DNA of 64,000 nucleotides, taken from contig NZ_VUNS01000003.1 in NCBI RefSeq assembly GCF_009695545.1, positions 124,001 through 188,000 on the forward strand, given 5' to 3'. Position 1 is the first letter of the stretch, and each line of letters opens with the position of its first letter. Both the position numbers and the translations under genes were made by a program. The DNA comes from Victivallis lenta (GTDB taxonomy: Bacteria; Verrucomicrobiota; Lentisphaeria; Victivallales; Victivallaceae). Shown here piece by piece: positions 40,932 through 50,658 of the stretch. The notes below the pieces were generated by a model. It ran no database searches, had not been told where the DNA came from, and saw nothing but the letters and a program-made list of their open reading frames with translations.

Positions 40932-41308
40932 TAGCCGGGCTCGGCACGGATATCGTCGAAATCGGGCGGATCGTCCGGATGCTCGACAAATTCGGCGACG
41001 CCTTCCGCGAGCGGATCTGCACGCCGGCGGAACTGGCCGAAGGCAGCCGGCGGCGCCATGCTTCAACTTATTATGCCGGGCGCTGGGCGGTCAAGGAGGC
41101 CGCGGCGAAAGCGCTCGGCTGCGGCATCGGCGAACATTGCAGCTTTACGGATGTGGAGCTCGGAAACGGCCCGGCCGGAGCGCCGTTCCTGAAATTGAGC
41201 GGAAAAGCGGCGGAATATGCGGCGAGGCGCGGCGGCGGACTCTTTCACGTCTCTCTCAGCCACGAAGCGACCTATGCGACTGCGGTCGTCATCTGGGAGA
41301 TCAACTGA
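40928..41308 (+). CDS. acpS: Holo-ACP synthase
   Basis: Transfers phosphopantetheine from CoA to acyl-carrier protein. At 126 residues it has the classic length, with GLGTDIVEIGRI (5-16) and YYAGRWAVKEAAAKALG (about 48-64), the Mg2+/CoA signature, and HVSLSHEATYATA near the end. It starts with GTG at 40928, overlapping the previous stop (GTGA). coaD, which makes the donor CoA, lies 2 kb away on the other strand. Confidence 0.96.
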   Translation: MIAGLGTDIVEIGRIVRMLDKFGDAFRERICTPAELAEGSRRRHASTYYAGRWAVKEAAAKALGCGIGEHCSFTDVELGNGPAGAPFLKLSGKAAEYAARRGGGLFHVSLSHEATYATAVVIWEIN

Positions 41309-41319
41309 AGGCCGGACTC

Positions 41320-42135
41320 ATGCGGGAAGAATTTATTTTCTCCGGCGCCTCGCCGGTCGATTCTCCGGTCGTAATCCATCTTGCGGGAAGCAGCTGGTGC
41401 GACGGCAGTTATCTGATCGAACGCAGCAGCAGCGACTTATGGGTGATTGAATTCGTCGAAGCCGGAACCGGAACGCTGGAGGTGGACGGCCGGACCTGTC
41501 ATCCATCCGCCGGAGACCTTTACCTTGCCCCATTCGGAGCCTGTCATCGTTATTACTCAAGCGCGGAGTCGCCATGGATCAAACATTGGATCAACTTCTC
41601 CGGTCCGCTGATGCCGGAGCTCCTCCGGCTCTTCAAGCTCGAGGGAATCATCCATGTCCCGGGCTTTTCCCGACCGGAGCTTTTCAAGCAGGCATTGCAC
41701 CAGCTCCGGCTCCATCCGCAGGAGGCGCACAGCCGTATCGGACCCGAGTTCCTGATGGCGGTCGTTTCCACCATGGCCGCCGACCTGCGCGCCGCCGATC
41801 ACCGTCATCGGAAAAACCCCGAAGCGCAGGAACTGCGCAACTGGCTCGACACCCAGATCTTCGCCCCGACTCCCTCCCTCGATGAAATGGCGACAAAGAT
41901 ATCGCGGTCTCGCGGACAGACAATCCGCATCTTCAAAAGCGAATACGGAGAAACTCCGGTCCAATACCTGATCGGACGCAAAATCGAAGCGGCGCGGGAG
42001 CTTCTGCGCGGTTCGCCGGTTGCCATAAAGGAGATTGCGGACAAGCTCCATTTTTCGGACGAATATTACTTCGCTTCCGTATTCAAGCGAAAAACCGGAA
42101 TTGCTCCCGGCCGCTACCGCTCCTGGAAAAATTAA
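41320..42135 (+). CDS. AraC-family transcriptional regulator
   Basis: A 271-residue protein. The N-terminal half (about 10-100) is a cupin-like sugar-sensing domain (LWVIEFVEAGTGTLEV, DLYLAPFGACHRYYSS), the C-terminal part the two-HTH AraC domain (FKSEYGETPVQYLIGRKIEAA; IKEIADKLHFSDEYYFASVF). The target is not obvious; neighbouring genes are housekeeping, but it lies only 11 nt after acpS and could be cotranscribed. Confidence 0.88.
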   Translation: MREEFIFSGASPVDSPVVIHLAGSSWCDGSYLIERSSSDLWVIEFVEAGTGTLEVDGRTCHPSAGDLYLAPFGACHRYYSSAESPWIKHWINFSGPLMPELLRLFKLEGIIHVPGFSRPELFKQALHQLRLHPQEAHSRIGPEFLMAVVSTMAADLRAADHRHRKNPEAQELRNWLDTQIFAPTPSLDEMATKISRSRGQTIRIFKSEYGETPVQYLIGRKIEAARELLRGSPVAIKEIADKLHFSDEYYFASVFKRKTGIAPGRYRSWKN

Positions 42136-42164
42136 ACAATTCCTTATAAATCAATTATTTATAA

Positions 42165-42208
42165 AGTGACGGATCAATCCGTCACTAATAGCGGATCAAT
42201 CCGTTATT
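42165..42208. terminator. Two tandem hairpins with the same loop (bidirectional terminator region)
   Basis: AGTGACGG-ATCAAT-CCGTCACT (42165-42186) is followed at once by AATAGCGG-ATCAAT-CCGTTATT (42187-42208). The two units repeat at 22-nt period and share the ATCAAT loop. The second overlaps the ndk stop codon. They separate the convergent araC and ndk genes. Confidence 0.55.
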
Positions 42209-43382
42209 TGCACTCTTCCAGAAATTCACGAATTCTGGCCGCCATCGAATTCTGATGAATGCGGATGATCTTCATCTCACGCTCGACACTGGCGGGCGAG
42301 TCGGAGGCATGGGCGGTATTGACCATGACATTGCTGCCGAAATCGCGGCGGACGGTGCCGCCCGGCGCCTTCGACGGATCGGTCGGCCCGAGCACGGAAC
42401 GGATCTTGGCGATCGCATCCGGTCCCTCATAGATCAGGACCAGGCATTTGGCCTGCGAGTTCTGAAGCTTCTTTTCCTCCTCGGTACATTCCTCCGGACG
42501 CTTGCCGGACATGAATTCGATCAGTTGCGAGAACTGATCGTCCGCATACGGAATTCCGACCGATTCGGTCAGCGAGGCAACGGCGTTTTCCGGCAGGGAC
42601 ACTTTGAATTTATCCTCGAAAAGCTGCTTGGCCTGCTCGCCGATTTTCGGAGCAAGCTTGCTGCGAAGTGCATTCTGCACGGAACCGTAAAATTCAAGCG
42701 CGTCGTTCACACTCATCCGATGGACCTTGCAGCCGACGATCCGGAGCCCGGTGCGGCTCAGCATATCGATGATGTTGCCGGGACGGCTGGACGGGCAGCG
42801 CCAGTTGTCCGGCTTGATGATGACGAGCGTGCGTTCATCCTCCGGAGCGGAGCCGAGCGAATTATCGACCAGATTCGGCGTATTCTCCGCGAAATCCGCA
42901 AAAATGCTGAGTTTATTGATCGCTTCGCGCAGATCCGGCGGCGTCAGAACGGCCGGCTCGAAATAACGGACGATTCCGGGATTGTCCTTATCCTCCACCA
43001 CATCGGCATACGTATCGCGCAGCGTTTCGCCGGCGCTGATGCATTTCGGCGAATACGGCGAGAGCCGCCCGGTGATGCCGGTCAGCTTCCGGCAGGCGTC
43101 CTCCCCGCGGAACAGGAGCATCAGGGCGCGTTCCTTGCGGCCGTCTTCGCGCGGCGGAAAATTCTCCCGCACATAATCGGCCAGCATCTTTCCCGTATCT
43201 TTCGCTTCCATCGCCTCGAGACTCCGGGCGTAACGTTCCGCCATTTCCGGTGTGAAGGCAAGCATCTGCGCGCCGATGAATTCCAGATCGGTCCGCGACA
43301 TAAGCCGCGCGATGATACCGCCGGTACGGGATTTCAGCAGACTGTAGGGTGTAATGATGATGTACGATACTTCGATTGCCAT
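42204..43382 (-). CDS. ndk: Two-domain nucleoside diphosphate kinase
   Basis: A 392-residue protein, over twice the usual 140-150. Residues about 6-165 resemble a divergent NDK domain (YIIITPYSLLKSRTGGIIARL; FIGAQMLAF) lacking the active-site His motif. The second (about 185-385) is the active-looking NDK: TLVIIKPDNW, then a long lid insertion, and GGTVRRDFGSNVMVNTAHAS with His358 in NTAHASDS, matching the N-x-x-HGSDS motif of family enzymes. It equilibrates NTP pools by a phospho-His. The degenerate first domain may be structural. Monocistronic. Confidence 0.85.
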   Translation of the reverse strand: MAIEVSYIIITPYSLLKSRTGGIIARLMSRTDLEFIGAQMLAFTPEMAERYARSLEAMEAKDTGKMLADYVRENFPPREDGRKERALMLLFRGEDACRKLTGITGRLSPYSPKCISAGETLRDTYADVVEDKDNPGIVRYFEPAVLTPPDLREAINKLSIFADFAENTPNLVDNSLGSAPEDERTLVIIKPDNWRCPSSRPGNIIDMLSRTGLRIVGCKVHRMSVNDALEFYGSVQNALRSKLAPKIGEQAKQLFEDKFKVSLPENAVASLTESVGIPYADDQFSQLIEFMSGKRPEECTEEEKKLQNSQAKCLVLIYEGPDAIAKIRSVLGPTDPSKAPGGTVRRDFGSNVMVNTAHASDSPASVEREMKIIRIHQNSMAARIREFLEECK

Positions 43383-43469
43383 GACGGTTCCCTTCCCCTT
43401 TTGCGGAAAACAAAAACACCTCCGGAAATCCCATCCCCGGAAGCTGACTGCAAATAGCGTTAACTCATT

Positions 43470-43498
43470 ACTATACCACCATTTTTTCCGATCGGCAA
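43470..43498 (-). promoter_or_regulatory. Predicted ndk promoter
   Basis: Minus strand TTGCCG (43493-43498), 17 nt, TATAGT (43470-43475), about 90 nt before ndk. Confidence 0.5.
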
Positions 43499-43618
43499 AT
43501 CAGAAATCGCGCTTTCCCGCCAAAAAATTCGGTCCGGACAATCAAATCCTTATATTCATCAAGTTTTAAAAGTACCTCTTTCATCCTTCATCTTTCCTGC
43601 CGGAAAGCCTGAAGCATG

Positions 43619-44848
43619 TCACTCTCCGGGAAAAATCTTCGCTTTCAACCGTTCCGTCACGAGGTTCCGCAGTCTGTCCTCCGGCAGTCGCCGCCGGCCT
43701 CCGCAGCTTTCGCGCAGAACAACTTCAGGAGCGGGCAATTCGGCCGCGCTCCATTCCGTCTGCCCGGAGGAGAGCTCCAAAGCACGGACCAGCAGCCGTT
43801 TCGCCAGATAGTCATACGGAAATTGAATGGTGGTCAGCGGCGGGTCGACATAACGGCCGAACGCAAAATTATTAAAGCCCATAACCGCCATCTCTTCCGG
43901 GAGGGTCCAGCCGTTTTTCGAAGCGGCGATGACCAGACGCATCGCCTCCACGTCGTCTTCGCAGATCACCGCCAGGTTGCCGCGGAAAGGTTCCCATTCC
44001 TTCAGAATGCGGCTGAACCGGCCGGAATCGTCGTCGACGAACTGATCCAGAATCGGCAGATGGTCCGTCGCTTCCATAAACTCCCGGTAATAACCGTATT
44101 TATCCTTGCTCGACCCGCTGAATGCGCTGCGCCTGAGGTACGCGATCGCCTTATAGCCGAGTTCATAAAAGTAACCGCATTGGAACAGCATCGAATTCCG
44201 GCTGTACCAGCGGCCGTAAATCTCCGGCGGTTCATAGCAGAACCGCTCATATCCGGCAATCAGGTCGCCGACGACGAGCGGAATCGGACTCCTGTCGAAC
44301 AACCGGTGAACCTCCTTCACATTGAGGTTGTTCCGGTCCGCAGTCAGAACGGCGGCCCGGCAGCCGGTTTTCTTCATATCCTCCACAACCTCGACCGCCT
44401 TGTCCCAGTTGGCCGCACTCTGAAGTTCGAGCTGGATTTCCATCGCAGTGGCGGCACGTTCGAGCTCCATCAGGAGCGGCGTGGAAAACTCGGTCGGTCC
44501 CGGACAGAGCAGAATTCCGATTTTCCGCATCGAAACGATTTGTACTTTCGCCTGCGGCTTTCCGACCAGATGGCTGGTATTCCGCCGGACGAAATTGCCG
44601 AGGCGGGAACGTTTCTCCAGAATTCCGTCATTGCAAAGCAGCTGCACCGCCTTGCGCACGGTATGAAAATTGCAGTCGAACTGTTCGGCCAGATCCCGGA
44701 TCGGCGGCAGTTTCCGGCCGATTTCATATTTCTCATCCCGGATCAGACTGATGATCGAATTGACGACCCGCTCGTAGACAAAACGGTCCTCCTCCCGCCC
44801 CGGAACAGAAGAAAATTCCGGCAGGACGGTTTTGAATTTCGACGACAT
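43619..44848 (-). CDS. GntR-type winged-helix regulator with LacI-type sensor domain
   Basis: Begun at ATG 44848, which follows GGGG; an earlier in-frame start lies within a TATAAT-like box, so it is unlikely. 409 residues. The N-terminal winged helix (about 25-95; IGRKLPPIRDLAEQFDCNFH, RKAVQLLCNDGILEK) is GntR-like. The C-terminal domain (about 110-400) is a periplasmic-binding-protein fold (KIGILLCPGP, IPLVVGDLIAGYE, MAVMGFNNFAFGRYVDPPLT) like AraR. It lies next to the large GH2-like/pseudopilin pair and probably controls it. A CGGT-TTG-ACCG inverted repeat lies upstream at 44879-44889. Confidence 0.88.
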   Translation of the reverse strand: MSSKFKTVLPEFSSVPGREEDRFVYERVVNSIISLIRDEKYEIGRKLPPIRDLAEQFDCNFHTVRKAVQLLCNDGILEKRSRLGNFVRRNTSHLVGKPQAKVQIVSMRKIGILLCPGPTEFSTPLLMELERAATAMEIQLELQSAANWDKAVEVVEDMKKTGCRAAVLTADRNNLNVKEVHRLFDRSPIPLVVGDLIAGYERFCYEPPEIYGRWYSRNSMLFQCGYFYELGYKAIAYLRRSAFSGSSKDKYGYYREFMEATDHLPILDQFVDDDSGRFSRILKEWEPFRGNLAVICEDDVEAMRLVIAASKNGWTLPEEMAVMGFNNFAFGRYVDPPLTTIQFPYDYLAKRLLVRALELSSGQTEWSAAELPAPEVVLRESCGGRRRLPEDRLRNLVTERLKAKIFPGE

Positions 44849-44972
44849 AATCCCCGCAACTTCCATATTATATTTGTTCGGTTTGACCGGATGGTATAAC
44901 ATACTTCCATTCCCGGAAAAATCCAGTATTCACTCTTTCAGGTTTTCGAACGCAGAATGCCCGAACCTTTCC

Positions 44973-47900
44973 TCACCACCGGAAATATCGGAACGGATCG
45001 TCCGAGCTGACCGGTTCGTCCACATAGAAGCGGATCGGCGGAAGAACACGGATTGCCGGAGTTCCGAGAATTCCCCCATTCCCGCGAAGATCGTTACAGA
45101 GAACCGCAAGATGATTCACGCCGGTACGCAGGAGTTTCGATGAAAAACGATGGACCCGCTGCGCCGCCCAATAATCGTCCGGATTCGTTTTCTGCGTCAG
45201 CTCACCGAGAAAATGACCGTTCAGCCAGACCCACGACTCGTCATCCACCGGACCGAGGGACAAAACGCATTCTCTTTCCGGCCCGATGCCGGAAGGCAGG
45301 TGAAACGTTGTCCTGTACCAGAAGAAACCATCGTAATTTTCAAGCTTTCCGATCTGCGTATCGAATGCGCCGGGAACTGCAACCGGCACCCAGGAACGGT
45401 CCGCCTGAAAATCCGCGGCGAACCATTTTTCCGACCGTCCCTTTGCCTGCGGATCGGCTTTACCGATCCATTTCCCGGAAAGGTCGAAAACCGGGTGAAT
45501 TTTTTCTTCTTCCGGAAACAGCCGTTTCCAGATTCCGGGCCGGGATTCCGCCCCGAGATTGAAAAGAAGGCGTGCAACTGCTCCCGTATTTCTTCTGCGG
45601 CTGGTCCTGAACTGAAACTCCTGCGGATCGAACATCCAGGGAGCAACCTGGAAGGCAACCGCCGTTCCCCTGCCGATTTTCCTGACGCGAAGCGCACGTC
45701 CGCCGGGTCCGGAGGAACTGAACGCATCCATAGAAAGCTCTCTGCGCCAATGGAGATCCGCATTGGAAATACCGAGAAATTCCGGTATTTCCGCAATTCC
45801 TTCCGCATAATCGGAGTAATATCTGCCGGGATGCGTCCCGAATCTGCCGGGAAGGAGAGCATTCAATTCCTGACCGGAGAGCCCGAGCATCAGAACATTC
45901 AGACCATTCTCCACCGCTTCAGTCAAATCCGGAAGTTCCGCGCCGGGAGCAACGATCAGAAGTCCGTTCTCCGGAACCGTATCCGTTTCCCGGGCGGAAA
46001 CCAGAAGATTTTCCAGCAACTGTCGTCCTTCCTGATCCCCCGCATACCAGGTCGGACGCCGTACGGCAACCTCCGCACGGTCGAGACGGAGAATCAATTT
46101 TTTCAGCATTTCCTCCGCTTCCGGATCACTCTCCGTCCGTCCGGAGAGATCGAATTGTGAAAATACGGCAATTCCCCGTCCCGCCTTCAATTCGAGCGCC
46201 GGAGTATACTGAAGATCGAATCCGCCCTGCATCAGCGGGAGGAAATTTCCGGCGGACGGCTTTTCCAGAGGCACGCTGCAGATGTTGCCCCGGTTTCCGG
46301 CCCGCCACGCCCTTGAATTGGTGAATCCCTGCCAATTCCACTGCGGATAACTGTTTTCCGGGTCCGGAATTTTGAAATACGGCTCCGTCAAAGTGGAACT
46401 GCCGCGCCAGTTTGCAATCTCGCCGCCGTGAAAATTCCGGACCAGCGGAAACAGTTTGCGCAATCCATATTCCGTTCCCCGGAATCCGAGCCGGTTCAGT
46501 ACGGAGAGTTCCTGCTCCAGAACCAGCAGCTTTCCCCCCTTCTCCATCCATCCGGCCAACTGCGGCATTGTGTTTTTCAGGGCATTCCTCCCGATCACCA
46601 GCAATTCGACGGCTTTCAAATCGGTACAATCGTCCAGTTCACGGAACGGAATCTTCCATTTGCGCAAAACGGCAGTCGTTTTTCCCTCCGGATCAAAAAC
46701 TCCGATTTTCGAAGAAATCGTTACGGAAGTATCGGGAATGACGTCAATTCGAAAACTGTCGGAGCTCTCCTGTCCTTCGCCGAAATTGATTTGCGCACGA
46801 ATGTTCAACATGGTTCCGGAATATGCAGCAGGCACAGTGAAGACCACCGGAACGCCGGTTCGTGTTCCGGGCTCCGCGAAAAATTCTCTTTTTTCTCTGA
46901 TATCCAATTCCGGAATGCTCCATTCCACACGGATTTTCTCCTTGCGGCGACTGTCGTTGAGGACAAGGACCTGCTTCCGGACGGTTTCTCCGCGGCGAAA
47001 ATTATGACCTTTTTCTGTAAAATCCCCGATTTTACCCGCAATCCATGCAATCTTTTCGCGCATCCAGGGCAACCCGGCCGCACCGACGACGGACGGTTTG
47101 TATTCCGTATTGAAATCCGTCAGGAAATTGCCTCCGCCCCGTGCGGTATCCGGAACGATACCGGGCCTTTTCAGGTTCTCAAAACGTTTCGCCCACGGCC
47201 CATTGAAGGTTTCTCCGGTTCTTTCCCATAACAACTCGAAATCCCAGGGAAGGAGGCCGGAAACGCCGCGGCCGCGCAGTTCCCTGAAATTATCCTTCAC
47301 CATTTCGGCGCAGACGGGAAGCGTCGCTTTCCGATAAGGGAAAACCTCGATATAACGTACCGGCCTGTTGCCGGCGGAAACTTTTTCCTGATTCCGGTAG
47401 GAAGCCTCCTTGCCGGATGAAGTTTGATAGGTCCGTTCTCCGAAAATCGCCGCATTGTATTCGTTCAGCCAGATGCACTGAACTCCTTTTGCACTGCTGT
47501 AGACGAATCCGGGTCCGCGATAGCTTGTCCACGAGGCTGTATGAGGCATTCCCCATTCGACAAAAATCAGCGGCTTTGATCCGGCTTTTTCCCAATGTTC
47601 CAGCCAGTCGCTCCGCTCCTGGGCAGGAACCCAATTCAGATAGCAGTTGAGCGTAATAAGTTCCCCGAGATTCCCGGATTCATGGTGATACACCGGCCTG
47701 GTCGCATCAATGGAAGCGATCAGCTTTCCGGCAGCCAGGGCCTGACGGCGGGGACGGGATTGCGTATATTTGTCCGGTGTGTGAATTCCATCCAGTTTCA
47801 ATGGATTCTGATCCGCGATATATCCGGCCGCATTGTGTGTAGCCGCGTAAAGAACGATTCCCGGAACGTTCTGAAAACGGCGGATCAGGAATTCCGCCTG

Positions 47901-49685
47901 CGCAAGATACCGATTCCGTTCTTCCGGCGTTTCGAGCGCCCAGTTGAAATGAGACGCATGCGGCATGGTCAGCGAAGTCAGAACGCCTGCTTTGGAGGCT
48001 TCCCGATAAAAGTGATCCTGATACCCGACAATTCCCGGAGCAAAAGAGTAGTTGTAAGCGATCAGGTGATTGAAACCTGCCTTCCCGGCTCGTTCCGCAA
48101 TCTGCCGGGCAACCTCTCTGCTGGAGCGCGCCGCCCCCTCCCGCATGGAGGAAGAAGCCATCGAACGCAGATGAATCACGGAACCGTTCAGCATGAAATT
48201 TTTCCCCTCACACCAGAATTCCCGAAAACCGAACTCCTGCGGAAAAAATTCATCGACTGTTTTCCCGTCCGCCCGCCGGAGGCGAATTTCAGCGACATAG
48301 ATATTTTCCGGCGTATCCGTGTCCCAGAGCTTCGGCGCAAGCCAGTCTGCGGAAAAACTCCGGCGGAACTTCTTCCCTTCTTTTACGTGGAATATACCGG
48401 ACCGGAAATTCAGGAGTGTCTCTTTCCCTTCTTTGATTTCAGCTTCCAGATAATAATCGCCGGGAACGGCGGATGCAATGCCGACATCGCAGGTGATCCG
48501 TTTTTTTCGCCAGCTGGTAATGACATGCACATCCGAAACCGCTGCTTCCGAAGGTTCTGCGGTCAGGAACATGTCACCGGTGATGCCCCGGTTCGAAACT
48601 CCGGCATCCGATTTGACCAGTCTTCCCGGCGCCATGAAAACACTGCCCGTAAGTCCGTCGTTCTTCGCGGAAACCAACAGAACGATCTCCTGTGTTTTCC
48701 CCGGCCGGATTCGTTCGGTCAAATCGATTTTTCCTCCCGGATAGTAGAGTTCCCCGGACTTTTTTCCATCGATGAAAATCCGGGCGCAGGTTTGCAGCAT
48801 GGTGATTTCCAGACTGATTCTTTTTCCGCTCCACTCCGCGGGGATTGCAACGGTTCTCCTGTACCATGCAGTATTGAGTCCGGCCGGGTCGAATCCCGCC
48901 GCCGCCATGGGAGACAGGACAATGAGGTTGTTGTCTCCCGGCTGCTCAGCTCCCCATCCCATGCCGGGCCAGACGCCGGGAACTTTGAACCAGCCCCAGC
49001 CGGTTCCCTCATCCGGAATATCTTTTGCGTCTGTTTCTGTACGAACCGGGAAAAAATTCCATAATCCGTTCATACACACTGTTTCCCGTGTCGAAGTGGC
49101 GATACGGAAAGCGTCGGAAATGTCCCATTGGCGTTCTCTGGACAACCTCCCGGGAATCGGGGCATCGAGATTCATCTCTTTCAAAGAGTTCAGTGGTTCC
49201 AACTTCATTTCCCGAAATTCGACCGTTCCGGATTTCCCGAGGTTCGTCGGCGCAATCTCAAGGTAAACTGCGCCGGGAGGAATCTCATAAAGCCGGGTAC
49301 ATTCCCGGAGTTCCGATGTGCCGGAACCGCCGAAGACATCGGGCCACGGTCCGGTTCCTTCACGTTTTTTATCGAAAAACCGCATGGCGAGACGCCCGTT
49401 CCGCCATCCCTGTTTCCCTGAAACAACCCCTGTCAATTTCATTTTCATGGAGAGCAGGACATACTTCCATTCCGGCTTCAGGAGAATCCGCTTTTCCGTT
49501 CCTGTACTTCCGCCGTTCACGGTAACATTGAGGAGCCCGTGTTCGACCCGGTACGAAACTCCCTTTACAGCAGGCCATCCGGCTGCATCGCCTTCGGAAT
49601 CCGAATCCAGCAAAAGATTCTCCGCTGAAGCACTACTGCAGAAAAGGAGTGACAGACATCCGATGAACCAACCAATTCTTTTCAT
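44973..49685 (-). CDS. Giant secreted GH2-like glycosidase-family protein
   Basis: A 1570-residue exported protein (signal peptide about 1-25, ending SASAE). In order: an N-terminal carbohydrate-binding-like jelly roll (about 30-190), GH2 sugar-binding domain (about 230-400; TAWYRRTVAIPAEW), Ig-like domain, TIM barrel (about 515-800), a middle region with a glutamine-amidotransferase-like fold (LLVIGRNALKNTMPQLAGWM), further beta domains, and a second GH2-type sugar-binding domain at the C-terminus (about 1420-1565; FDLSGKWIGKAD, FFWYRTTF). The GH2 nucleophile is in IFVEWGM (Glu710), but the acid/base site, normally GNE, reads THNAAG (616-621). Activity is therefore uncertain. It follows its pseudopilin by 28 nt. 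Confidence 0.8.
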   Translation of the reverse strand: MKRIGWFIGCLSLLFCSSASAENLLLDSDSEGDAAGWPAVKGVSYRVEHGLLNVTVNGGSTGTEKRILLKPEWKYVLLSMKMKLTGVVSGKQGWRNGRLAMRFFDKKREGTGPWPDVFGGSGTSELRECTRLYEIPPGAVYLEIAPTNLGKSGTVEFREMKLEPLNSLKEMNLDAPIPGRLSRERQWDISDAFRIATSTRETVCMNGLWNFFPVRTETDAKDIPDEGTGWGWFKVPGVWPGMGWGAEQPGDNNLIVLSPMAAAGFDPAGLNTAWYRRTVAIPAEWSGKRISLEITMLQTCARIFIDGKKSGELYYPGGKIDLTERIRPGKTQEIVLLVSAKNDGLTGSVFMAPGRLVKSDAGVSNRGITGDMFLTAEPSEAAVSDVHVITSWRKKRITCDVGIASAVPGDYYLEAEIKEGKETLLNFRSGIFHVKEGKKFRRSFSADWLAPKLWDTDTPENIYVAEIRLRRADGKTVDEFFPQEFGFREFWCEGKNFMLNGSVIHLRSMASSSMREGAARSSREVARQIAERAGKAGFNHLIAYNYSFAPGIVGYQDHFYREASKAGVLTSLTMPHASHFNWALETPEERNRYLAQAEFLIRRFQNVPGIVLYAATHNAAGYIADQNPLKLDGIHTPDKYTQSRPRRQALAAGKLIASIDATRPVYHHESGNLGELITLNCYLNWVPAQERSDWLEHWEKAGSKPLIFVEWGMPHTASWTSYRGPGFVYSSAKGVQCIWLNEYNAAIFGERTYQTSSGKEASYRNQEKVSAGNRPVRYIEVFPYRKATLPVCAEMVKDNFRELRGRGVSGLLPWDFELLWERTGETFNGPWAKRFENLKRPGIVPDTARGGGNFLTDFNTEYKPSVVGAAGLPWMREKIAWIAGKIGDFTEKGHNFRRGETVRKQVLVLNDSRRKEKIRVEWSIPELDIREKREFFAEPGTRTGVPVVFTVPAAYSGTMLNIRAQINFGEGQESSDSFRIDVIPDTSVTISSKIGVFDPEGKTTAVLRKWKIPFRELDDCTDLKAVELLVIGRNALKNTMPQLAGWMEKGGKLLVLEQELSVLNRLGFRGTEYGLRKLFPLVRNFHGGEIANWRGSSTLTEPYFKIPDPENSYPQWNWQGFTNSRAWRAGNRGNICSVPLEKPSAGNFLPLMQGGFDLQYTPALELKAGRGIAVFSQFDLSGRTESDPEAEEMLKKLILRLDRAEVAVRRPTWYAGDQEGRQLLENLLVSARETDTVPENGLLIVAPGAELPDLTEAVENGLNVLMLGLSGQELNALLPGRFGTHPGRYYSDYAEGIAEIPEFLGISNADLHWRRELSMDAFSSSGPGGRALRVRKIGRGTAVAFQVAPWMFDPQEFQFRTSRRRNTGAVARLLFNLGAESRPGIWKRLFPEEEKIHPVFDLSGKWIGKADPQAKGRSEKWFAADFQADRSWVPVAVPGAFDTQIGKLENYDGFFWYRTTFHLPSGIGPERECVLSLGPVDDESWVWLNGHFLGELTQKTNPDDYWAAQRVHRFSSKLLRTGVNHLAVLCNDLRGNGGILGTPAIRVLPPIRFYVDEPVSSDDPFRYFRW

Positions 49686-49713
49686 AACCGTCCCGGTATT
49701 GATGCATTGAAAT

Positions 49714-50418
49714 TCAGCGGGGAAGAAACGTGACGCCCCATTTATTGTAATTGCTGATAAACTCCCCCCGATCCGCCGCTGCCGCATGCCCGTCTCCCCA
49801 CAACACATTGACTGCGTCCCGATGCGAGAGCCACGGTGACGCGCCCCAGGTTTCACTGTTGTCCAGACTTGAAGTCAGCTTGTTTCTGTGAAGCCTGCGA
49901 CTTTTCAACCTCCCGTCCGCAAGAAACACAAACCGGGACGGAACGCTGATCTTACGGAACCGCAATGCACCGTCCCATCCGGCAACATCCTGCGCTTCCC
50001 ATTCGTTCCTCGAGGTTTGCGCACCATTGTAATTTGCCGGATAACAGTGAACGGTAAGCAGTTCAAGTTCCGATATACCTTCCGGAATATCCGTCACATT
50101 GGGACATTGCGTGAGCCTGGTCTGTCCGGAATTGAGATATCCCGCCAGATAAAGCATGAGGTTGTAAGTGCCGGATGTTCCCTCACCGTAACCAGTGGCC
50201 GCCGTACAGATGGCGTCATTGAACGCATCCAGATAGAGGACGGTATAAGTTCCCAGCTGCTTCAAGTTATTCATACACTGGCTTTCCTTCGCCTTTTCCC
50301 GGGACTTGTTCAACGCCGGCAGCAGCATTGCGGCCAGAATCGCGATGATGGCAATAACAACCAGCAGTTCAATCAAGGTGAAATTCCGGAGGCTGTTCGA
50401 GACAATGCGTTTTTTCAT
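49714..50418 (-). CDS. Pseudopilin-like protein with prepilin signal
   Basis: A 234-residue protein from ATG 50418 (an in-frame start at 50442 would add eight residues). [12 protein letters not shown] precedes [20 protein letters not shown], then [20 protein letters not shown]. The variable domain ends with [15 protein letters not shown], the H...DGH motif. It precedes the giant GH2-like gene on the same strand, 28 nt apart. It has a longer leader than its two relatives in this window and a more divergent body. Confidence 0.88.
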   Translation of the reverse strand: MKKRIVSNSLRNFTLIELLVVIAIIAILAAMLLPALNKSREKAKESQCMNNLKQLGTYTVLYLDAFNDAICTAATGYGEGTSGTYNLMLYLAGYLNSGQTRLTQCPNVTDIPEGISELELLTVHCYPANYNGAQTSRNEWEAQDVAGWDGALRFRKISVPSRFVFLADGRLKSRRLHRNKLTSSLDNSETWGASPWLSHRDAVNVLWGDGHAAAADRGEFISNYNKWGVTFLPR

Positions 50419-50658
50419 TTCATCCGTTCCTTTTTGTTTCACTCACAGCGGGAAATTGCGGCATCATTCGGTTTCTGTTATATATTTTACTAGATAAGTA
50501 ATCGATCTCCAATGATAAAAACTATTATTTATTGACAAAATCTATTTTATCAAGCAAAAAAGTAAAAAAGAATGAAGTACAGAAAAGTGACGAAATAAAA
50601 AAATCCGAATGCCGCAATATAACAGCATCCGGAAAATCGAAAAGAAATCAGTCGGCAG
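50419..50658 (-). promoter_or_regulatory. AT-rich upstream region of the pseudopilin/GH2 operon with a 22-bp imperfect palindrome
   Basis: No gene. The region is far richer in A/T than its flanks. At 50532-50553 arms TTGACAAAAT and ATTTTATCAA surround CT (9 of 10 positions complementary). A minus-strand TATATA lies near 50480. The palindrome is a natural operator candidate for the GntR-type protein at 43619. Confidence 0.45.
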
